The notes under the pieces are model-generated. The model was not told where the DNA came from. It worked only from the letters and a program-made list of their open reading frames with translations, and did not search any database. 64,000 nt of DNA. Source: Arenicola marina (taxonomy: Eukaryota > Annelida > Polychaeta > Arenicolidae). Numbering within the stretch: the stretch's first letter is position 1; every line of letters begins with the position of its first letter. This document shows, in pieces, positions 56,310-64,000 of this stretch. The position numbers were made by a program, and so were the translations under genes. Location of the stretch: positions 26,706,352 through 26,770,351 of the forward strand of contig OZ025257.1 of NCBI GenBank assembly GCA_964019135.1, read 5' to 3'.

Positions 56310-56714
56310 GTGAGGATCTCCATATGTACCATGGGCGCTGATCTAAACAGATCTAGCCTACAGATAACGAGATCTGGGATCAATTTATCTAGTAACCTTT
56401 GCTCGCAAGCATGTCATAGTCGCTGGGACCATGCTTCGCATGAAAGACATCGGTCGAGAATACTACGGTTTGTGATCAAAAGTATTGTTTGTAGACGGCA
56501 TTGGACAATTTACACCAAACACACATCCTGGGCGTACGTGTTCAGGACTCCATCGAAGTTGAACAATGCAACAAACACAGGAGCTCGATCAAAAACGCTT
56601 TACATTCAAAAGCTTTACATTGCGTGTCAACTTCGCAACGGAAACCTGAAAGACTTTCTCTCTCACGAGAATCATCCGTGTCCGCCTTCACTACGAGTTG
56701 ATGTAGTGGGTTGA
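56310..56714 (+). CDS. Unrecognised 134-codon open frame, possibly repeat-derived
   Basis: The C-terminal part, about residues 107-130, has LRNGNLKDFLSHENHPCPPS. It reminds me of a segment (DFFSHENQxCPPxLS) seen in multicopy predicted proteins of invertebrate genomes. That is memory, not a search. The upstream part looks like ordinary translated DNA. If real it is probably a fragment of a repetitive gene or element. Confidence 0.2.
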   Translation: MRISICTMGADLNRSSLQITRSGINLSSNLCSQACHSRWDHASHERHRSRILRFVIKSIVCRRHWTIYTKHTSWAYVFRTPSKLNNATNTGARSKTLYIQKLYIACQLRNGNLKDFLSHENHPCPPSLRVDVVG

Positions 56715-56831
56715 ATACAAGTAAAACGCCATCTCAAGCAATTGGGGAAACTTAGGCTATAGTTGGGGTATTTATACAGATGAACAAGTCATCAACAATG
56801 ATTTTCAGGCAGCTTCATATCCCGAAAAGCC

Positions 56832-57224
56832 ATGGATAGACAGCAAAATAACAGTTTTATCCTAAAATACTGTAGGATTTTCCGCCATTTAAAAAAATTG
56901 TCCGCCATAGCCGTCAAGGTAATGGAGATAATGGAACTTCGTCCAATTTCAAGTACTTCCGTTTCAGTTTCCTTCCCCAAGGTAGAAGATGTTGACGTGT
57001 ACAAAATACTTCGGGCTAGAACATGGCGAAAAGCAAAGCACAATTATTTTTTCATGGCAACGGAACATTTGCCCAATGATAAAGTATTCAGATTCGGGCT
57101 AATTTGGAAAATTCGTCAGAAATCGGGAATACTAACTAAAACAGGGATTTTTAAGGCTAATGGCGGGGAACATAGATTCCAGATAACTGGGGAAAGAAAA
57201 ATACACTTGCCGTCTTTCTTTTGA
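56832..57224 (+). CDS. Unrecognised 130-codon open frame
   Basis: Basic, with no signal peptide, membrane segment or known motif. Composition is not low-complexity. No upstream promoter or splice logic is seen. It may be chance or a decayed element. Confidence 0.15.
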   Translation: MDRQQNNSFILKYCRIFRHLKKLSAIAVKVMEIMELRPISSTSVSVSFPKVEDVDVYKILRARTWRKAKHNYFFMATEHLPNDKVFRFGLIWKIRQKSGILTKTGIFKANGGEHRFQITGERKIHLPSFF

Positions 57225-59035
57225 CGACATTGGCACTTGCAAATCTTCCTGTTTTTAATATATCCCTAATGCTGAAGTATAGCATTTTTTGGTCGTTTCG
57301 TCAAGCCGTATCTGACATGTTGATGCTCATACCGGCGAACTGGTCAACGTTTTGGGTTGCGGGGCATAACGTTTGCGTCTAATTATTTGCACGTTGCCGT
57401 GCGTCATGCCATGACGTCTCCATGACGTGATGACGTCATAATTTTATAACGTCAATTACTCAGTTATTATACCCCATAACGACTTTCGGTTTATTTGACG
57501 TCGTACCTTATATCCACGAGATAAATCTTGCCGTGTGTATCTTCTTTTGCAGTACCGAAATTTGCGACAAAACAGACGTCAAAATTTACGTTACCCGACG
57601 AAATTGTGAAATCATTTCCTTTTCACCTATTTAGCCGCTAGGTAATATCATTATAAGTTTATAAGTAGCTAACATGAAAAGTTAGAAGCCAATTTGTTTC
57701 AACTGGTAAGCGTCAGTGACGTGATGGGTGCCGATTGGCATCGATGTGACAGGAATAGTTGACGTCAACCTCGCGTTAGGTGGCGTTTTTAAATTTGAAG
57801 GGTGATAACTCGTGTAATATTTGAGCTATGGAACCCATTTTGGCATGAAGCTGAAGACAAATGTAGACTTGTAAACCCTTACAGAATTGCCTTGGGACGC
57901 TTAGTTTGGCGGCTAGAGGTGCACCCCCCCCCCCCCCATACCACCCCCTTGCTGAGGCTCCCATTATGAGAACGGCGATATCGACCGGCACGGCTTCGGG
58001 TTGCGATGGCCGCCGTTCGCTTAATAGCGACGCTAGAGAGTCGGGACTGGTTTCAAAATACGGGCAAACGTCGACTTGGGTGAGGATTCCGCGTTTGCCT
58101 TTAGCCTAGTGCACTTAGGCTCGGCGCTAGAGGGTTCCGTACTATAGCAATGATGAGTCTGAGAACAGGCATTAGGGCGTCACCAAGCACACTTAGCAAG
58201 ACGGGATTTGAACGTATTCACTTAAAATGGTGCCCTCTATCTGGAAAAACAGCCCGCGTTGAACAGCAGCCGTTAGATTGTTTTCACCCAGCAACGACAT
58301 CCTAGGGGTCCAATTTGGGCTAAATTGCGCTTTGAGCGAGCCCACTACAGCCATCAGTGGGCAAGTTGGGCTCGAACGCCTTCAGATATCGGCTGCCAAA
58401 TTCACCAAGAGTGGCGGAATTGCCATATGTATCATAAAACCAATACGTTCCACTCTTACTTCCCGTTCAAATAGTGACGGTACTAAAAGCACGGTTTAAC
58501 CTATACAATTATATTAGGATCGGTTCATAAAGTGCGTACATGGTTCAAAATAGTGCCTGCAGCCCCCAATTTGCACGTCTAACGCGCTTGTTAGCCCACA
58601 TTGTTCGCTGAAGGAGCTGTTTAACCCAATTTGCCTGCTTAAGGCCTCATGTAACCAGCATGAGGCAAGAATAGATCATAGTATATGTGTTTCTGCATGT
58701 CATGGCCTGTACCACAGTGGCGGCGCCTAAGTGGCACCACAGACGTGTGTGTCAAAGTTAACGTCAGTACCTCAGCCTATGGCTGTCTTGTTTAGATGTT
58801 AGCCTCTTTCTCAGTCTGTTTCTGTTGCAGCCTCTGTCCTCCTTTCTTTCTAATTATATATTTCCTCTCTCTCTCAATCGTCATTCCGTCCATTCTCTGG
58901 TAGTGAAAATCCGAAAATGCGTTCATACAGCGAGTTGCCGCGAACAATACTCCTTCCGAACTGATTTTGGCGGTGAAGACGGTGGCATCCAGTTGCTGCT
59001 TTGAACCAAGCTCATTTCTAAAATATAAGTCCTTG
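57225..59035. other. Non-coding; CRE-like cluster at 57408-57440
   Basis: CATGACGTCTCCATGACGTG followed by ATGACGTCATAA has three near-CRE sites in about 30 bp. Poly-C at 57924-57937. The remainder shows no supported gene. Confidence 0.4.
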
Positions 59036-59039
59036 CAAA

Positions 59040-60150
59040 TAAAATTCAGCTGGATGATTTGCTCCCATTAGCAGAATCGTCTTCGTGAATTAACCATTCT
59101 GTATATATCAAAAACGGAATAGAACATATCTGGTTCCCTCAACCACGAGTTGGTGAAATATATGTTAGTCAACTAACGTTATTTAAAAACTTGCTTCCAC
59201 AGTCACCGATTTCCCCTTTGCGTTTTCACAATTAAATAAGATGTGCGGAATATCTTCCGGTGCTTGACATATTGAACATAGACAAGATAAGGCTTTCGCC
59301 TATGTGTATCAATTGTTTCCACATGGCGGGATGTTTGTCAATTAAATTGGATCAATATTGAATCCTGAATTTTCTTCACTATATTAGTGTATACCTCAGA
59401 TATGGGAATTCAATCGTGTTTCTTAATAACAGAGTCCAGCTTGCATATTTTCCGTGGCTTTCGATTCTTGCTTACCCGTCGACAATAATATTCTTTTACG
59501 ATAAGCCCAAAGAAGAAGGGCCTTACAAAAGTTTGCCTAACGAAGGTTGTTAAACTTGATATGCTTCAACAGAAATATGTTCCCCTCAATTAATCATTTA
59601 AAACTTAGATATCGTTCTTTTCTGCTCTATTTATAAATGCGCATAGTTACTAATTTCCCATATGAAATTGTTTAGCACCTCGTTACTATCTAGGGAATAT
59701 TGACAAAATTAATTAACCTAAATAAAGAAACAACTTCTGCACATAACTTTGTTATCTCCCTAAATATTGGGCAGTCACTCTTATTAAACTTCATTGCTAA
59801 AAAGTTATCACCAAAGTGGTTGAAGTAATTTATATATTCTTCCAATATAGTTCCGTCATCACCATTCAGAAATCGCTTAACCCATGTGCATTTTAGCGCC
59901 TTAAAGTGTGTTTCTATTTCTATCATTCAAAAGCATCATGTGCCACAGGTTGCACACGAGTATTTCGACTTCTTCGATCTTTTTGGTTTTACAAGAAATT
60001 ATATAACAGTGTATTTATCGTTAGTGAAATTTTATCGGGGATGTCAAAATAAATTGCATTAAATGGCAACTTAGAAAGAATCTCTGCCTTCAGAACTGTC
60101 CTTCTACTTTTTCCAGTCTTCCGGTCAATGACCAGTCTCTTGCCGAAGCA
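59040..60150 (-). mobile_element. LINE (non-LTR retrotransposon) ORF2 3' fragment
   Basis: On the minus strand: TVLKAEILSKLPF and IPD...NTLLYNFL (about 60000-60120) match the end of the RT/thumb region; then MIEIETHFKALKCTWVKRFL with LNGDDGTILEEYI (59800-59926); then CSICQAPEDIPHILFNC (59225-59293), the C-terminal CCHC knuckle. Same type as the copy at 6856-7960. It lacks the 5' half and has stops and frameshifts, so it is a dead truncated copy. Confidence 0.8.
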
Positions 60151-60917
60151 ATAATGCTACTTAGCCCAATAAACGTGTCTATGAGTTTAACTCTGCATAA
60201 TAATGTTCGACAAGTAACCCTGTGTTTGTGTCACCGCAGACAAGTAGCGGGTCGACCGTTGTCCAAGCCTCCGTGTGGGTTGCTCGTATGTCCACGTGCG
60301 TCTATCTCTGACGTCATCAGATCGATTCTGTCAGAGTGGCCGCTGGTGTCGTGGACGCGAATAGGGTCTAAACGGCGCCTTAAAGCCGATAAATAGGTAC
60401 ACACTAGCTGCTACAACTATCTTTACCATCCATGGGATGGCCTCACCCCTGAATATATTGCGTCTTTACACTATTTACTGGCGGGTTAAGTACACGTCCA
60501 TTAATGAGTCACACGAGGTCTGCATGGAGGCCGTACAGCTGGAGACCTAAACTACCCTCTTGCTGCTGTACTTTCTTAGTCATTGCCCCTTCCTGTTTTT
60601 TTCAGTGACGGGCGGTGTCAATCGGTTTGTCAACTTGTCACCCTAAGTTTTCCTCTATCCGTCCACCAACACTTTCACTTTCAACACCAATTGCAAGCAC
60701 CAGCGGCCTTCAAAGAAATATTCACGTAGAGATGTCCCGTCGGCCAACCTCGAAATGCATTTTTCGCTTTGTGTGTCCATTGTGAAGGACTCTTATCACG
60801 TGATGTGACCCAGTCACGCGATCGACCAAGGACAATACGTGGCCATCATCCATAGTGTCCTTCATCGCTGTTCGCCAGATAGACTCGATTGCGTAATCTA
60901 TTGACCCCCACGTCATT
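60151..60917. other. Non-coding, nothing recognised
   Basis: An 80-codon plus-strand frame (60154-60396) has no features. Ends at CATT (60914-60917), the likely target-site duplication of the LTR element. Confidence 0.4.
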
Positions 60918-61443
60918 TGTTACACCGGTCTTTCTTGTAATTCTCGTTCTAGTTCGAGCTGGGGAACTCGCTTGCTGTGGCCGGTGAACGTGAGGTACTA
61001 ACGACACGACTTGAGTAGTATATATCTTCAGCTTTATTCTCCACACTCGTTACTTGTCTCCCTGTCCAAAAAGTCTCAAGCTCTAGCCGTCTCTCGTGTC
61101 CCCCAAAGGTTTCCCAGGAAGTCTCGAGTCCAAGGTTGTCAGTTCGTTTTGTTCAGTCATTGTCATTCCCCATTGGCTGTCAGAGTCCAGCCAATGGTCA
61201 GTCGTGCCAATGAAGCGTGAAGCTGACCGCGACCCAGGTCGGGCGTTACGTGGGTTCTTAGGGCGGCCAGCCTCAGGCTTAGTCAGGTGGTGAGACAAAT
61301 AGTACATAAGACACGCCTCTATAATGGGCGGTCGACGGTCGTTATATAAATAGAGCTTAATCTGGGTGTTGGTGTGGGAATTTAGATAAAGTTCAAATAA
61401 GTCCAATATGACGGATAAGGGATACGAATTAGCCACTATAACA
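60918..61443 (-). repeat. LTR (left)
   Basis: 526 bp with TG...CA ends on both strands. GAATAAAGC on minus is a probable polyadenylation signal, and TATTTATATAA-like sequence lies upstream of it in that orientation. Confidence 0.85.
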
Positions 61444-61584
61444 TATTGCCTACCACTTTGGAAAAGTCATGCTTCCACTGCATGACAATTAGATGTATTT
61501 GTCTCAGGGGTGTCGATAGTCGTTGTCAGTCCTACATCAATCACTACGTCGGTCAAGACAACCAATACATATTACAATAAACTA

Positions 61585-61890
61585 TGCTGCACCTTTAAAT
61601 CAATTACACAGTGAATATCTTGTGCAGCGAAGGGTTGCATGTTCTGAATGTAATACAGATGATATATATATATAGGTTACACAATAAAGTTGTTTACAAA
61701 GGTGGCTTAGACTCACAGAGGCAATTCATATGACAATTGACAGTGCTGTATCCTTAAATCATCTGCCAAGCGTATATATTGTGTAGCAGAGGTTACATAT
61801 TCTAAAATGGCAATACAGATGATATATAGATAGATTACACAATAAAAACATTTATAAAGGTTCACACAACCGAAGCAATACATATGCGAG
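61585..61890. repeat. Diverged internal duplication inside the LTR element, about 150 bp x 2
   Basis: AATACAGATGATATATA and GATTACACAATAAA-type blocks occur at 61650-61700 and again at 61815-61850, with matching flanks. Confidence 0.6.
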
Positions 61891-63428
61891 AAGTTCACGG
61901 TTATATACCGATAATTACATAGTTATGATACCTCAACAGAGATACCACATATTTATGTGATCGCATTATTTTTGGGATCAAACATAGGTTCTGATACATT
62001 GATGTACGACTCCGGTGGGCGCTTACATGTATCACATCACTGAATCGTGTTATTGTGCGTTGCCATCATCGTAACATATTGAGTCCAAACCATTAACATA
62101 TAATGGTAACTTTAAAGCATTGCACACATTGTATATTTATGCACATACGATAACTGACAAGTGATTATTATTTACGACAGGTCATCGCTAGTGCACACAT
62201 GAATTAACAATAAATGAACATGATATGAAAGAGACAGTATAGCAAGACAGAGCAATAATATTGAAGCGATTCTTTCAATACACAGGTTGGTCAATCACTT
62301 TACTTGGTTCAGTATATATATTTTGTGTAAGCAAGCGCGCATTTGCAAGCAGGGTTTCTTAGAATGAGTACGGGTTGTTAATCATTTGTCGATTCGTATC
62401 AGCAAGAGGGTCTCCGCGAAGTAACATACAGCTGTGCAATTATTCTTAGCAACGGCCTGTCACACATATGTCGAGACATTTCAGTCCGAACTGTTGACGG
62501 TTACGGTAGAGCCCAACGATAAACGACTATGTTTAAACATGTGCATGACACAGACATAAAATCAACAAGACACAACACATAAACGATAAGACAGGCCTAC
62601 ATGCTTGTGTTCCTTCTACACAAAGAGGATACTAGGCATTTACGTAAAACCTTTGACAAACAACACACATTCAAGATAAACAAAGACAAGAAAGATAGTA
62701 ATGAGCGTGCGACTGATGACCTGTGTTATTAACAGCACAAACAGAGCGCTGCCGCTGTTTATATGGTGCCTTGTCAGGCGATGGCAGTTACATAAGAGCT
62801 GACGTTTTAACAGTGTCAATGAAATTACGTGACAGGGATTAACATGCAAGCTCAACGATTTATAGGGCGATCTGCGACAATTGAAGATTTGTGTTATCTG
62901 TGCGACTACCCGCTATGTGTTAATTGTCTGTGTTTTTGTTGGCAAATAAATGCTTATCGAAGGCCCGCTGTTAACCGTAACTCTCTTATCTGTGTACAAT
63001 GCTTGCGTGGTGTGATTGAGATTGTCGAGTGGTGTGAATTGTCTTGGAATAACACCATTGTGCGTAATCCTGACCCCGCGGGATTACAGGCTTGATGCAT
63101 GTCTTTGACTGTGTGGTAAGTTGAGTCGCTGTTGGAAGAACCCTCTACAGCCATGGGTCCGCTGTCATCTCGCAGAAGTGTGAATGGTGATTGGTATGTT
63201 TCTGAGGATACCGATAAATATGATAGCGAACATAAAGAAATTGTCACCCACCTGGTAAAGCGCGTATAAAGTAAGATTTGCTATGAATAAATTTGCCCTG
63301 AGATTGAGCTCCACCCTGAAGCTATTTACCGCGTAATACAGTTCAAAAGTAGGGAAAAAAAGGGTGTTTTCGATGGGGAGACAAACGAGCATTTGAAGTT
63401 TGGTCGAGCGTCGGATTCTTCACCACTT
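61891..63428. other. Internal region of the LTR element, no coding capacity seen
   Basis: AT-rich. Short frames (for example 62829-63095) show no retroelement motif. Confidence 0.6.
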
Positions 63429-63954
63429 TGTTACACCGGTCTTTCTTGTAATTCTCGTTCTAGTTCGAGCTGGGGAACTCGCTTGCTGTGGCCGGTGAAC
63501 GTGAGGTACTAACGACACGACTTGAGTAGTATATATCTTCAGCTTTATTCTCCACACTCGTTACTTGTCTCCCTGTCCAAAAAGTCTCAAGCTCTAGCCG
63601 TCTCTCGTGTCCCCCAAAGGTTTCCCAGAAAGTCTCGAGTCCAAGGTTGTCAGTTCGTTTTGCTCAGTCATTGTCTTTCCCCATTGGCTGTCAGAGTCCA
63701 GCCAATGGTCAGTCGTGCCAATGAAGCGTGAAGCTGACCGCGACCCAGGTCGGGCGTTACGTGGGTTCTTAGGGCGGCCAGCCTCAGGCTTAGTCAGGTG
63801 GTGAGACAAATAGTACATAAGACACGCCTCTATAATGGGCGGTCGACGGTCGTTATATAAATAGAGCTTAATCTGGGTGTTGGTGTGGGAATTTAGATAA
63901 AGTTTAAATAAGTCCAAAATGACGGATAAGGGATACGAATTAGCCACTATAACA
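63429..63954 (-). repeat. LTR (right; 5' LTR if minus is sense)
   Basis: Same length as the left LTR and nearly identical to it. Followed by CATT (63955-63958). Confidence 0.85.
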
Positions 63955-64000
63955 CATTACTAGCGGAATTGGATCAGACGGTCATGATCTTTCGCAGTTT

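Larger units (their letters stand above)
60918..63954 (-). mobile_element. Short LTR retroelement, non-autonomous, young
   Basis: Two direct 526-bp LTRs (60918-61443 and 63429-63954), about 99 percent identical, begin TGTTACACCGG and end ACTATAACA on plus. The 4-bp CATT flanks both sides. The minus strand is the likely sense strand: AATAAA lies in the LTR on that strand, and TGGTGAAGAATCCGAC three bases inside the 63429 LTR could be a primer-binding site. The internal part (about 1,985 bp) has no gag or pol-like frame, so it looks like a TRIM/LARD-type element. It is structurally whole at its ends; the LTR similarity implies a recent insertion. Confidence 0.85.

Overview
The window looks like nuclear DNA of a repeat-rich animal, most likely a marine invertebrate. 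The evidence is one intron-bearing class A (rhodopsin-like) GPCR, tRNA-derived SINEs, LINE fragments with CCHC tails, TIR transposons, a short LTR element, a 200-N assembly gap and a very high density of minisatellites. No operons, rRNA, CRISPR or plausible bacterial genes are visible. The phylum cannot be fixed from this sequence alone; amphioxus-like or lophotrochozoan genomes are possible guesses.

Layout. Positions 1-3.2 kb hold the only gene I can defend: the large, probably last, coding exon of a neuropeptide-type GPCR on the minus strand. Its start codon must lie in an upstream exon not identified here. From 3.6 to 6.2 kb there are dispersed and tandem repeats. From 6.8 to 9.0 kb lies a TIR-bounded DNA-transposon-like element with the 3' end of a LINE inside it. 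From 9.8 to 24.5 kb come SINEs, two promoter-like patches, a tandem field of CRE motifs and a long 24-bp minisatellite. From 24.9 to 35.1 kb is a run of minisatellites (units of 32, 21, 37, 17, 45 and about 28 bp), the assembly gap, an AT-rich array and a small TIR element. From 35 to 47 kb is mostly featureless DNA with G- or C-rich patches, another SINE and a second copy of a dispersed repeat.

From 47.3 to 56.3 kb the DNA is unusually structured. It holds a 338-bp two-part higher-order tandem repeat and two related minisatellites. A 2.7-kb structure has about 480-bp inverted arms, each with two divergent tRNA-like units, and surrounds the second of those arrays. A long C-rich array and a tRNA-like foldback hairpin follow. 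From 59.0 to 60.1 kb is a second LINE fragment (minus strand), and 60.9-63.95 kb is a short, young-looking, apparently non-coding LTR element with near-identical 526-bp LTRs.

The rest is intronic or intergenic DNA shaped by mobile elements and tandem amplification. Many long open frames are by-products of tandem units whose length is a multiple of three, not genes. No complete new biochemical system is apparent. The most unusual item is the inverted, four-headed tRNA-like structure at 51.35-54.08 kb.
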